A stretch of DNA of 64,000 nt from Corallium rubrum (GCA_964035015.1 OZ036006.1:4921541-4985540), one strand, 5' to 3'. Positions 45,501 to 63,818 are shown, counted from the stretch's first letter. The notes: a model not told the origin generated them from the letters alone. Numbers and translations: made by a program.

Positions 45501-48500
45501 AAAACAAGGTAAAACAATCACCGAAATTGGTCCCAAATAACCACCGCGATAAAACAAGGTAAAATAACCACCGAAATCGGTCCCAAATAACCACCGCGAT
45601 AAAACAAGGTAAAATAACCACCGAAATCGGTCCCAAATAACCACCGCCATAAAACAAGGTAAAATAACCACCGCAATAAAACAAGGTAAAATAACCACCG
45701 AAATCGGTCCCAAATAACCACCGCGATAAAACAAGGTAAAATAACCACCGAAATCGGTCCCAAATAACCACCGCGATAAAACAAGGTAAAACAACCACCG
45801 AAATCGGTCCCAAATAACCACCGCGATAAAACAAGGTAAAATAACCACCGAAATCGGTCCCAAATAACCACCGCGATAAAACAAGGTAAAATAACCACCG
45901 AAATCGGTCCCAAATAACCACCGCGATAAAACAAGGTAAAATAACCACCGAAATCGGTCCCAAATAACCACCGCGATAAAACAAGGTAAAATAACCACCG
46001 AAATCGGTCCCAAATAACCACCGCGATAAAACAAGGTAAAATAACCACCGAAATCGATCCCAAATAACCACCGCGATAAAACAAGGTAAAATAACCACCG
46101 AAATCGGTCCCAAATAACCACCGCGATAAAACAAGGTAAAATAACCACCGAAATCGGTCCCAAATAACCACCGCGATAAAACAAGGTAAAATAACCACCG
46201 AAATTGGTCCCAAATAACAACCGCCATAAAACAAGCTAAAATAACCACCGAAATCGTTCCCAAATAACCACCGCAATAAAACAAGGTAAAATAACCACCG
46301 AAATCGGTCCCAAATAACCACCGCGATAAGACAAGGTAAAATAACCACCGAAATAAAACAAGGTAAAATAACCACCGAAATCGGTCCCAAATAACCACCG
46401 CAATAAAACAAGGTAAAATAACCACCGAAATCGGTCCCAAATAACCACCGCGGTAAAACAAGGTAAAACAACGACCGAAATCGGTCCCAAATAACCACCG
46501 CGATAAAACAAGGTAAAATAACCACCGAAATCGGTCCCAAATAACCACCGCGATAAAACAAGGTAAAATAACCACCGAAATCGGTCCCAAATAACCACCG
46601 CCATAAAACAAGGTAAAATAACCACCGCAATAAAACAAGGTAAAATAACCACCGAAATCGGTCCCAAATAACCACCGCGATAAAACAAGGTAAAATAACC
46701 ACCGAAATCGGTCCCAAATAACCACCGCGATAAAACAAGGTAAAATAACCACCGAAATCGGTCCCAAATAACCACCGCGATAAAACAAGGTAAGATAACC
46801 ACCGAAATCGGTCCCAAATAACCACCGCGATAAAACAAGGTAACATAACCACCGAAATTGGTCCCAAATAACCACCGCGATAAAACAAGGTAAAATAACC
46901 ACCGAAATCGGTCCCAAATAACCACCGCGATAAAACAAGGTAAAATAACCACCGAAATCGGTCCCAAATAACCACCGCGATAAAACAAGGTAAAATAACC
47001 ACCGAAATCGGTCCCAAATAACCACCGCAATAAAACAAGGTAAAATAACCACCGAAATCGGTCCCAAATAACCACCGCGATAAAACAAGGTAAAATAACC
47101 ACCGAAATCGGTCCCAAATAACCACCGCGATAAAACGAGGTGAAATAACCACCGAAATCGGTCCCAAATAACCACCGCGATAAAACAAGGTAAGATAACC
47201 ACCGAAATCGGTCCCAAATAACCACCGCGATAAAACAAGGTAAAATAACCACCGAAATTGGTCCCAAATAACCACCGCGATAAAACAAGGTAAAATAACC
47301 ACCGAAATCGGTCCCAAATAACCACCGCGATAAAACAAGGTAAAATAACCACCGAAATCGGTCCCAAATAACCACGGCGATAAAACAAGGTAAAATAACC
47401 ACCGAAATCGGTCCCAAATAACCACCGCAATAAAACAAGGTAAAATAACCACCGAAATCGGTCCCAAATAACCACCGCGATAAAACAAGGTAAAATAACC
47501 ACCGAAATCGGTCCCGAATAACCACCGCGATAAAACGAGGTGAAATAACCACCGAAATCGGTCCCAAATAACCACCGCGATAAAACAAGGTGAAATAACC
47601 ACCGAAATCGGTCCCAAATAACCACCGCAATAAAACAAGGTAAAATAACCACCGAAATCGGTCCCAAATAACCACCGCGATAAAACAAGGTAAAATAACC
47701 ACCGAAATCGGTCCCAAATAACCACCGCGATAAAACAAGGTAAAATAACCACCGAAATCGGTCCCAAATAACCACCGCGATAAAACAAGGTAAAATAACC
47801 ACCGAAATCGGTCCCAAATAACCACCGCAATAAAACAAGGTAAAATAACCACCGAAATCGGTCCCAAATAACCACCGCGATAAAACAAGGTAAAATAACC
47901 ACCGAAATCGGTCCCAAATAACCACCGCGATAAAACAAGGTAAAATAACCACCGAAATCGGTCCCAAATAACCACCGCGATAAAACAAGGTAAAATAACC
48001 ACCGAAATCGGTCCCAAATAACCACCGCGATAAAACAAGGTAAAATAACCACCGAAATCGGTCCCAAATAACCACCGCAATAAAACAAGGTAAAATAACC
48101 ACCGAAATCGGTCCCAAATAACCACCGCGATAAAACAAGGTAAAATAACCACCGAAATCGGTCCCAAATAACCACCGCGATAAAACGAGGTGAAATAACC
48201 ACCGAAATCGGTCCCAAATAACCACCGCGATAAAACAAGGTGAAATAACCACCGAAATCGGTCCCAAATAACCACCGCAATAAAACAAGGTAAAATAACC
48301 ACCGAAATCGGTCCCAAATAACCACCGCGATAAAACAAGGTAAAATAACCACCGAAATCGGTCCCAAATAACCACCGCGATAAAACAAGGTAAAATAACC
48401 ACCGAAATCGGTCCCAAATAACCACCGCGATAAAACAAGGTAAAATAACCACCGAAATCGGTCCCAAATAACCACCGCAATAAAACAAGGTAAAATAACC

Positions 48501-51500
48501 ACCGAAATCGGTCCCAAATAACCATCGGGATAAAACAAGGTAAAATAACCACCGAAATCGGTCCCAAATAACCACCGCGATAAAACAAGGTAAAATAACC
48601 ACCGAAATCGGTCCCAAATAACCACCGCAATAAAACAAGGTAAAATAACCACCGAAATCGGTCCCAAATAACCACCGCGATAAAACAAGGTAAAATAACC
48701 ACCGAAATCGGTCCCAAATAACCACCGCGATAAAACAAGGTAAAATAACCACCGAAATCGGTCCCAAATAACCACCGCCATAAAACAAGGTAAAATAACC
48801 ACCGAAATCGGTCCCAAATAACCACCGCAATAAAACAAGGTAAAATAACCACCGAAATCGGTCCCAAATAACCACCGCGATAAAACAAGGTAAAATAACC
48901 ACCGAAATCGGTCCCAAATAACCACCGCGATAAAACAAGGTAAAATAACCACCGAAATCGGTCCCAAATAACCACCGCCATAAAACAAGGTAAAATAACC
49001 ACCGAAATCGGTCCCAAATAACCACCGCAATAAAACAAGGTAAAATAACCACCGAAATCGGTCCCAAATAACCACCGCGATAAAACAAGGTAAAATAACC
49101 ACCGAAATCGGTCCCAAATAACCACCGCGATAAAACAAGGTAAAATAACCACCGAAATCGGTCCCAAATAACCACCGCGATAAAACAAGGTAAAATAACC
49201 ACCGAAATCGGTTCCAAATAACCACCGCGATAAAACAAGGTAAGATAACCAACGAAATCGGTCCCAAATAACCACCGCGATAAAACAAGGTAAAATAACC
49301 ACCGAAATCGGTCCCAAATAACCACCGCGATAAAACGAGGTGAAATAACCACCGAAATCGGTCCCAAATAACCACCGCGATAAAACAAGGTGAAATAACC
49401 ACCGAAATCGGTCCCAAATAACCACCGCAATAAAACAAGGTAAAATAACCACCGAAATCGGTCCCAAATAACCACCGCGATAAAACAAGGTAAAATAACC
49501 ACCGAAATCGGTCCCAAATAACCACCGCGATAAAACAAGGTAAAATAACCACCGAAATCGGTCCCAAATAACCACCGCGATAAAACAAGGTAAAATAACC
49601 ACCGAAATCGGTCCCAAATAACCACCGCAATAAAACAAGGTAAAATAACCACCGAAATCGGTCCCAAATAACCACCGCAATAAAACAAGGTAAAATAACC
49701 ACCGAAATCGGTCCCAAATAACCACCGCAATAAAACAAGGTAAAATAACCACCGAAATCGGTCCCAAATAACCACCGCAATAAAACAAGGTAAAATAACC
49801 ACCGAAATCGGTCCCAAATAACCACCGCGATAAAACAAGGTAAAATAACCACCGAAATCGGTCCCAAATAACCACCGCGATAAAACAAGGTAAAATAACC
49901 ACCGAAATTGGTCCCAAATAACCACCGCCATAAAACAAGCTAAAATAACCACCGAAATCGGTCCCAAATAACCACCGCAATAAAACAAGGTAAAATAACC
50001 ACCGAAATCGGTCCCAAATAACCACCGCAACAAAACAAGGTAAAATAACCACCGAACAATAAAACAAGGTAAAATAACCACCGAAATCGGTCCCAAATAA
50101 CCACCGCAATAAAACAAGGTAAAATAACCACCGAAATCGGTCCCAAATAACCACCGCGATAAAACAAGGTAAAACAACCACCGAAATCGGTCCCAAATAA
50201 CCACCGCGATAAAACAAGGTAAAATAACCACCGAAATCGGTCCCAAATAACCACCGCAATAAAACAAGGTAAAATAACCACCGAAATCGGTCCCAAATAA
50301 CCACCGCGATAAAACAAGGTAAAATAACCACCGAAATCGGTCCCAAATAACCACCGCGATAAAACAAGGTAAAATAACCACCGAAATTGGTCCCAAATAA
50401 CCACCGCCATAAAACAAGCTAAAATAACCACCGAAATCGTTCCCAAATAACCACCGCAATAAAACAAGGTAAAATAACCACCGAAATCGGTCCCAAATAA
50501 CCACCGCGATAAAACAAGGTAAAATAACCACCGAAATCGGTCCCAAATAACCACCGCGATAAAACAAGGTAAAATAACCACCGAAATCGGTCCCAAATAA
50601 CCACCGCCATAAAACAAGGTAAAATAACCACCGCAATAAAACAAGGTAAAATAACCACCGAAATCGGTCCCAAATAACCACCGCGATAAAACAAGGTAAA
50701 ATAACCACCGAAATCGGTCCCAAATAACCACCGCGATAAAACAAGGTAAAATAACCACCGAAATCGGTCCCAAATAACCACCGCGATAAAACAAGGTAAA
50801 ATAACCACCGAAATCGGTTCCAAATAACCACCGCGATAAAACAAGGTAAGATAACCAACGAAATCGGTCCCAAATAACCACCGCGATAAAACAAGGTAAA
50901 ATAACCACCGAAATCGGTCCCAAATAACCACCGCGATAAAACGAGGTGAAATAACCACCGAAATCGGTCCCAAATAACCACCGCGATAAAACAAGGTGAA
51001 ATAACCACCGAAATCGGTCCCAAATAACCACCGCAATAAAACAAGGTAAAATAACCACCGAAATCGGTCCCAAATAACCACCGCGATAAAACAAGGTAAA
51101 ATAACCACCGAAATCGGTCCCAAATAACCACCGCGATAAAACAAGGTAAAATAACCACCGAAATCGGTCCCAAATAACCACCGCGATAAAACAAGGTAAA
51201 ATAACCACCGAAATCGGTCCCAAATAACCACCGCAATAAAACAAGGTAAAATAACCACCGAAATCGGTCCCAAATAACCATCGGGATAAAACAAGGTAAA
51301 ATAACCACCGAAATCGGTCCCAAATAACCACCGCGATAAAACAAGGTAAAATAACCACCGAAATCGGTCCCAAATAACCACCGCAATAAAACAAGGTAAA
51401 ATAACCACCGAAATCGGTCCCAAATAACCACCGCGATAAAACAAGGTAAAATAACCACCGAAATCGGTCCCAAATAACCACCGCGATAAAACAAGGTAAA

Positions 51501-54419
51501 ATAACCACCGAAATTGGTCCCAAATAACCACCGCCATAAAACAAGCTAAAATAACCACCGAAATCGTTCCCAAATAACCACCGCATTAAAACAAGGTAAA
51601 ATAACCACCGAAATCGGTCCCAAATAACCACCGCGATAAAACAAGGTAAAATAACCACCGAAATAAAACAAGGTAAAATAACCACCGAAATCGGTCCCAA
51701 ATAACCACCGCAATAAAACAAGGTAAAATAACCACCGAAATCGGTCCCAAATAACCACCGCGATAAAACAAGGTAAAACAACCACCGAAATCGGTCCCAA
51801 ATAACCACCGCGATAAAACAAGGTAAAATAACCACCGAAATCGGTCCCAAATAACCACCGCGATAAACCAAGGTAAAATAACCACCGAAATCGGTCCCAA
51901 ATAACCACCGCCATAAAACAAGGTAAAATAACCACCGCAATAAAACAAGGTAAAATAACCACCGAAATCGGTCCCAAATAACCACCGCGATAAAACAAGG
52001 TAAAATAACCACCGAAATCGGTCCCAAATAACCACCGCGATAAAACAAGGTAAAATAACCACCGAAATCGGTCCCAAATAACCACCGCCATAAAACAAGG
52101 TAAAATAACCACCGCAATAAAACAAGGTAAAATAACCACCGAAATCGGTCCCAAATAACCACTGCGATAAAACAAGGTAAAATAACCACCGAAATCGGTC
52201 CCAAATAACCACCGCGATAAAACAAGGTAAAATAACCACCGAAATCGGTCCCAAATAACCACCGCAATAAAACAAGGTAAGATAACCAACGAAATCGGTC
52301 CCAAATAACCACCGCGATAAAACAAGGTAAAATAACCACCGAAATCGGTCCCAAATAACCACCGCGATAAAACAAGGTAAAATAACCACCGAAATCGGTC
52401 CCAAATAACCACCGCGATAAAACAAGGTAAAATAACCACCGAAATCGGTCCCAAATAACCACCGCGATAAAACAAGGTAAAATAACCACCGAAATTGGTC
52501 CCAAATAACCACCGCCATAAAACAAGCTAAAATAACCACCGAAATCGTTCCCAAATAACCACCGCATTAAAACAAGGTAAAATAACCACCGAAATCGGTC
52601 CCAAATAACCACCGCGATAAAACAAGGTAAAATAACCACCGAAATAAAACAAGGTAAAATAACCACCGAAATCGGTCCCAAATAACCACCGCAATAAAAC
52701 AAGGTAAAATAACCACCGAAATCGGTCCCAAATAACCACCGCGATAAAACAAGGTAAAACAACCACCGAAATCGGTCCCAAATAACCACCGCGATAAAAC
52801 AAGGTAAAATAACCACCGAAATCGGTCCCAAATAACCACCGCGATAAAACAAGGTAAAATAACCACCGAAATCGGTCCCAAATAACCACCGCCATAAAAC
52901 AAGGTAAAATAACCACCGCAATAAAACAAGGTAAAATAACCACCGAAATCGGTCCCAAATAACCACCGCGATAAAACAAGGTAAAATAACCACCGAAATC
53001 GGTCCCAAATAACCACCGCGATAAAACAAGGTAAAATAACCACCGAAATCGGTCCCAAATAACCACCGCCATAAAACAAGGTAAAATAACCACCGCAATA
53101 AAACAAGGTAAAATAACCACCGAAATCGGTCCCAAATAACCACTGCGATAAAACAAGGTAAAATAACCACCGAAATCGGTCCCAAATAACCACCGCAATA
53201 AAACAAGGTAAGATAACCAACGAAATCGGTCCCAAATAACCACCGCGATAAAACAAGGTAAAATAACCACCGAAATCGGTCCCAAATAACCACCGCGATA
53301 AAACAAGGTAAAATAACCACCGAAATCGGTCCCAAATAACCACCGCGATAAAACAAGGTAAAATAACCACCGAAATCGGTCCCAAATAACCACCGCGATA
53401 AAACAAGGTAAAATAACCATCGAAATCGGTCCCAAATAACCACCACGATAAAACAAGGTAAAATAACCACCGAAATCGGTCCCAAATAACCACCGCAATA
53501 AAACAAGGTAAAATAACCACCGAAATCGGTCCCAAATAACCACCGCGATAAAACAACGTAAAACAACCACCGAAATCGGTCCCAAATAACCACCGCGATA
53601 AAACAAGGTAAAATAACCACCGAAATCGGTCCCAAATAACCACCGCGATAAAACAAGGTAAAATAACCACCGAAATCGGTCCCAAATAACCACCGCGATA
53701 AAACAAGGTAAAATAACCACCGAAATCGGTCCCAAATAACCACCGCGATAAAACAAGGTAAAATAACCACCGAAATCGGTCCCAAATAACCACCGCGATA
53801 AAACAAGGTAAAATAACAACCGAAATCGGTCCCAAATAACCACCGCAATAAAACAAGGTAAAATAACCACCGAAATCGGTCCCAAATAACCACCGCGATA
53901 AAACAAGGTAAAATAACCACCGAAATCGGTCCCAAATAACCACCGCGATAAAACAAGGTAAAATAACCACCGAAATTGGTCCCAAATAACCACCGCGATA
54001 AAACAAGTAAAATAACCACCGAAATCGGTCCCAAATAACCACCGCAATAAAACAAGGTAAAATAACCACCGAAATCGGTCCCAAATAACCACCGCGATAA
54101 AACAAGGTAAAATAACCACCGAAATCGGTCCCAAATAACCACCGCAATAAAACAAGGTAAAATAACCACCGAAATCGGTCCCAAATAACCACCGCGATAA
54201 AACAAGGTAAAATAACCACCGAAATCGGTCCCAAATAACCACCGCAATAAAACAAGGTAAAATAACCACCGAAATCGGTCCCAAATAACCACCGCGATAA
54301 AACAAGGTAAAATAACCACCGAAATCGGTCCCAAATAACCACCGCAATAAAACAAGGTAAATAACCACCGAAATCGGTCCCAAATAACCACCGCGATAAA
54401 ACAAGGTAAAATAACCACC

Positions 54420-55795
54420 GAAATCGGTCCCAAATAACCACCGCAATAAATCGAGGTAAAATAACCACCGAAATCGGTGCCAAATAACCACCGCAATAAA
54501 ACAAGGTTAAATAACCACCGAAATCGGTGCCAAATAACCACCGCAATATAACAAGGTAAAATAACCACCGAAATCTGTCCCAAATAACCACCGCAATAAA
54601 ACAAGGGAAAATAACCACCAAATAACCACCGCAATATAACAAGGTAAAATAACCTTCAAAATTGGGCCCTAATAACCACCTGCATATAACAAAGTCAAAT
54701 AACCACTGAAATTGGTCCCTAATAACGACGGCAATATAACAAGGTAAAATAACCACCAAAATTGGTCTCTAATAACCATCGCAAAACAACAAGGTAAAAT
54801 AACCACCAAAATTTGTCCCTAATAACCACCGCAATATAACAAGGTAAAATAACCACCAAATAACCACCGCAATATAACAAGGTAAAGTAACCACCAAAAT
54901 TGCTCCCTAATAACCACCGCAATATAACAAGGAAAAATAACCACCAAAATTGGTCCCTAATAACCTCCGCAATATAACAAGGTAAAATAACCACCAAAAT
55001 TGGTCGCTAATAACCGCAGCAATATAACAATGTAAAATAACCACCAAATAACCACCGCAATATAACAAGGTCAAATAACCACCAAAATTGGTCCCTAATA
55101 ACCACCGCATTATAACAGGGTAAAATAACCACCAAAATGGGTCCCTAATAACCACCGCAATATAACAAGGTAAAATAGCCACCAAATAACCACCGCAATA
55201 TAACAAGGCAAAATAACCGCCAAATAACCACCGCAATATAACAAGGTAAAATAACACCAAAATTCGCCCCTAATAACCACCGCAATATAACAAGGTAAAA
55301 TAACCACCAAAATTGGTCCCTAATAACCACCGCAATATAACAAGGTAAAATAACCACCAAAATTGGTCCCCAATAACCAGCACAGTATAACAAAGTAAAA
55401 TAACCACCGAAATTGGTTCCTAATGACCACCGCAATGTAACAAGGTAAAATGACCACGAAAATTTGTCCCAAATAACCACCGCAATATAACATGGTAAAA
55501 TAACCACCGAAATTGGTTCCTAATGACCACCGCAATGTAACAAGGTAAAATAACCACCAATATTGTTCCCTGATAACCACGGTAATATAATAAGTTAAAA
55601 TAACCACCAAAATTGGTCCCTAATAACCACCGGTATATAACAAAGTCAAATAACCACCGAAATTTGTCCCTAATAACCACGGCAATATAACAAGGTAAAT
55701 TAACCACCAAAATTGGTCCCTAATAACAACCGCAATGTAACAAGCTAAAATAACCTCCGAAATTGGTTCCCAATAACCACTGCAATATAACAAGG
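54420..55795. repeat. Degenerate right edge of the 50-bp satellite
   Basis: From about 54450 units increasingly differ from consensus (CAATATAACAAGG, ACCACCAAAATTGGTCCCT), with deletions and single-base changes, until the repeat stops near 55795. The interior tens of units are near identical. Confidence 0.88.
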
Positions 55796-55802
55796 TAATG
55801 CG

Positions 55803-56264
55803 CATCACCACGAGATGGTTATATGCCTTCCGGAAAACGGCATGCACATGACCACGAGATGGTTGTCTGCCTACCTGAAAACGGCAGGCACATCACCACG
55901 AGATGGTTGTCTGCCTACCGGAAAACGGCATGCACATCACCACGAGATGGTTATCTGCCTACCGGAAAACGGCATGCACATCACCACGAGATGGTTATCT
56001 GCCTACCGGAAAACGGCATGCACATCACCACGAGATGGTTATCTGCCTACCGGAAAACGGCATGCACATCACCACGAGATGGTTATCTGCCTACCGGAAA
56101 ACGGCATGCACATCACCACGAGATGGTTATCTGCCTACCGGAAAACGGCATGCACATCACCACGAGATGGTTATCTGCCTACCGGAAAACGGCATGCATA
56201 TCACCACGAGATGGTTATCTGCCTACCGGAAAACGGCATGCATGTCACCACGAGATGGTTATCT
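55803..56264. repeat. 44-bp tandem repeat, about 10.5 copies
   Basis: The unit starts CATCACCACGAGATGGTTAT and continues CTGCCTACCGGAAAACGGCATGCA. Copies lie 44 bp apart (for example 55935 and 55979). Outer copies carry substitutions while the inner ones are identical. Open frames across it come from the repeat. Confidence 0.95.
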
Positions 56265-56311
56265 AGGGGGGGGGGCTATTCTCAAGTCACGTATTTTTGA
56301 AGGGGGTGGTT

Positions 56312-57324
56312 CATAGAAATATTATACCTAGAATGCGTGCTCCTATCTCTCGTCAGTCAAAAAATTGTCGCCACAAAATGGCGGATTTATAAGGGCAAAA
56401 GGAACTCGCCCCAGGACTTTTTAATTTAACAGTTTTTAACACGGCTGCGGTTGGTGATGTTGTGGAGTGATCACTATTTCTGTGATGGATGTATTTTAGC
56501 ACTGAATTTCTTTGTTTTTTGTACCGGAAAACTTGCTGGATTGGTGAATTTTATAAAGATGAAGTGCAATATCCTTCGCCAAAACATTTCGAACATTAAA
56601 CTCTGGATGTAGACATGCAGCGACGATAGCGGCCTTTTAATACGAATGGTTTTAGTGTTTTTAATGTTTTACATTATATTTGAATGATTCCCACTTGCCA
56701 ATCTGTATGTGATTTATACTGAATGTGGAGGATTAATCCAGGAGACAGTAAGTGTTTTTTTTCCTCTTTTTTCTCCAATCTAATAAGGATTTCTAGCTTG
56801 TGATTTTTGAAATATAAAATATGTTTATGCACCTGTCATACTTTTTATACATCAGTCTTTTCGACATTTATTTATATTGACATATTAAATCCGTGTTTTT
56901 TTAAAGATTTTCTCCTAGTTTCCATTACGTATTTGATTATTTTCTTTTCTTTTAAACGGGCTTTGATGCAGACAATTTCTGAGTTTCAAGTTTAGCACTT
57001 TTTGTTGCTTTTTGTATTAATTGTGGTGAATTGATCGAAATATAATTTTGAACTTGTAGTTTTTAATACGTTTAATGAAACAAATGTCTTGAAAATTGTT
57101 TTATTTTATGCTAATGTGTATGTGACTGATTTGTTGTCTTGCATGTATCTAATTTATCCCTATGAAACATCCTCCAATTCCTTATTTTGAGACGCGATCA
57201 TTGTTGTATATATATCCCACCCCTTTGCAAAATTCAAAATGGCGGATCTATAAGGGCAAAATAAAATTTAATTTGGACCCCTGTCACGTAACAGAGCACG
57301 CATTCTAGGTCTATTATTTCTATG
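56312..57324. mobile_element. Non-autonomous hAT-like DNA transposon (1013 bp)
   Basis: Terminal inverted repeats CATAGAAATATTATACCTAG and the near-complement at the right end continue through AATGCGTGCTC. They are flanked by a perfect 8-bp duplication GGGTGGTT (56304-56311 and 57325-57332). An 8-bp duplication is the rule for hAT elements. A roughly 25-bp direct repeat (AAAATGGCGGAT, then TATAAGGGCAAA) lies inside both ends. No transposase is encoded. Confidence 0.85.
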
Positions 57325-57483
57325 GGGTGGTTACATCTGTCACACAGCGTCACAGGGGGGAGGGGGATATGAAAAATCAGTGAAAACACCGTCACTTGTT
57401 TGGTGAACTGTCCCTAAGCCTCATCTAAACAAAGGTAATTATTTGTTTAATTAATTCTTTGAACGTTTTTATGGCGATAAAGT

Positions 57484-57568
57484 AATATAAATAAGTTTTG
57501 TGGAAACACCACGTGTTTTTTTTACGTAAAATATTTTACGTGGTGTTTCCACAAAACTTATTTATATT
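57484..57568. repeat. Perfect 31-bp-arm hairpin upstream of SDHB
   Basis: The left arm 57484-57514 and right arm 57538-57568 are exact complements (core GTGGAAACACCACGT), with a 23-base loop. It may be a minimal foldback element. Confidence 0.9.
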
Positions 57569-57599
57569 AATTATTTGTTTGTAATACATTCCATTATAA

Positions 57600-57607
57600 T
57601 GACGTCA
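57600..57607. promoter_or_regulatory. CRE-like palindrome TGACGTCA
   Basis: An exact match to the CREB/ATF full site, about 360 bases upstream of the SDHB ATG. Motif only. Confidence 0.3.
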
Positions 57608-57783
57608 CATGATGCCTGGCAACCCCGAAGTCAGAACATGAATTCAGGTTTTGTAGAAATTTCTGAGCTTCCGGTTGTCAGAACAAAGACCGCATTTTTT
57701 GCAAAGGCCGCGGAGAGACTGGTGGGAGGGTCCTTTTGAGTGATCCCTTATAGCGATGAAGTTGTGTTAAAACACCCGGTTTC

Positions 57784-57860
57784 AGGGTGTGTGTGGGGGT
57801 GGGGGTGGGGTGGGGTTGGGGGTGGGGTTGGGGGTTGGGTTGGGTTGGGGGGGGGGGTGT
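57784..57860 (+). promoter_or_regulatory. G-rich tract with G-quadruplex potential
   Basis: About 75 bases with more than a dozen runs of three or more G separated by T or GT, on the coding strand about 110 bases upstream of the SDHB start codon. Confidence 0.55.
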
Positions 57861-57968
57861 ACAGTTGATGCAAAAATTCTAAGAACTTTTTTAAGAATGT
57901 TTTTTATGTTGGTTACCACTTGCCACAAGTATCGCAGGCTCTAGTAATGACATCAGGCACGTTTCAAA

Positions 57969-63337
<5,369 letters not shown>

Positions 63338-63597
63338 GTAAACAGAACAGACGGTTATTAAATGTTTGTCAGTCTAAATGTATATAAAATGTTGCGTGTT
63401 TGTTAGAAGTTAGTATTTTATTCAAGAATTGTTAAAGATTTATTGTTAGAATGTGTTAAGTTTTTCTTCTAACTTTGAATCTCAGGGGCGGAAAGCAACG
63501 CGTTAACACACAGTCACGTATCGGTTTCTGCAATTTTGGCGCAATTTGAAAATGTCAAAAAAGCCTGATTTACACTTGTGAAATAAGCGCAAGCACA

Positions 63598-63818
63598 AGG
63601 GGAGCACGGGTGGCGTGTGCAGTTAGGGCGCTGCCTCTCACCAATAGTTAAGCCCGGTTAGACGGGGTTAGTACTTGGATGGGTCAGGGTGACCATCTGG
63701 GAATAACCCCGTTCTCGAGCTTGGACCAGGTCCCTGTGCTTCGGGGTTTTTCACCGGGTTCTCCGGTTTTTCTCCCTCCGCAAAATCAACACCATCTGGG
63801 ATAGGAGTGGCGTCCACC
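63598..63818 (+). mobile_element. 5S rRNA-derived SINE, plus strand, in SDHB intron 5
   Basis: It shares CTCACCAATAGTTAAGCCCG, GGGGTTAGTACTTGGATGGG and TTCTCCGGTTTTTCTCCCTC with the minus-strand copy at 11151-11474. Box C is interrupted by extra bases (GGGTCAGGGTGACC). The 3' end runs into a CCTA microsatellite. Confidence 0.82.

Larger units (their letters stand above)
31501..55795. repeat. 50-bp satellite array, about 24 kb
   Basis: The unit is two half-units that both start AAATAACCACCG: a 27-bp half continuing CGATAAAACAAGGTA and a 23-bp half continuing AAATCGGTCCC. Spacing is 50 bp (for example 31681, 31731). Extra 27-bp halves are inserted at intervals, giving local 77-bp units. Variants at one site (CGCGAT, CGCAAT, CGCCAT, CGAAAT) recur in a fixed order, showing higher-order structure. 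The minus strand of the unit has no stop codon in any frame, which explains open frames of thousands of codons; these are not called as genes. Confidence 0.97.
57333..57968 (+). promoter_or_regulatory. Upstream region of SDHB, presumed promoter
   Basis: It lies between the hAT-like element and the SDHB start codon. It contains a perfect hairpin (57484-57568), a CRE-like palindrome TGACGTCA (57600-57607) and a long G-rich tract (57784-57860). No TATA box at a clear position. The promoter role is inferred from position. Confidence 0.45.

Noticed and set aside
31501..54997. Giant minus-strand open frames (up to about 3,700 codons) with a hydrophobic repeat
   Set aside because: They arise because the 50-bp satellite unit has no stop on that strand. 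All three frames are open alike, several run into the N gap, and there is no start context, codon bias or non-repeat domain.
31501..56264. CRISPR-like regular repeats
   Set aside because: The repeats are head-to-tail without unique spacers, in a eukaryotic intron-rich context.
55815..56316. Three overlapping plus-strand open frames of 137-161 codons
   Set aside because: All follow the 44-bp tandem repeat, whose unit length cycles the frame; the peptides are the same repeat in different registers.
56807..56995. 62-codon open frame inside the hAT-like element
   Set aside because: Low-complexity, AT-driven, with no transposase-like motif.
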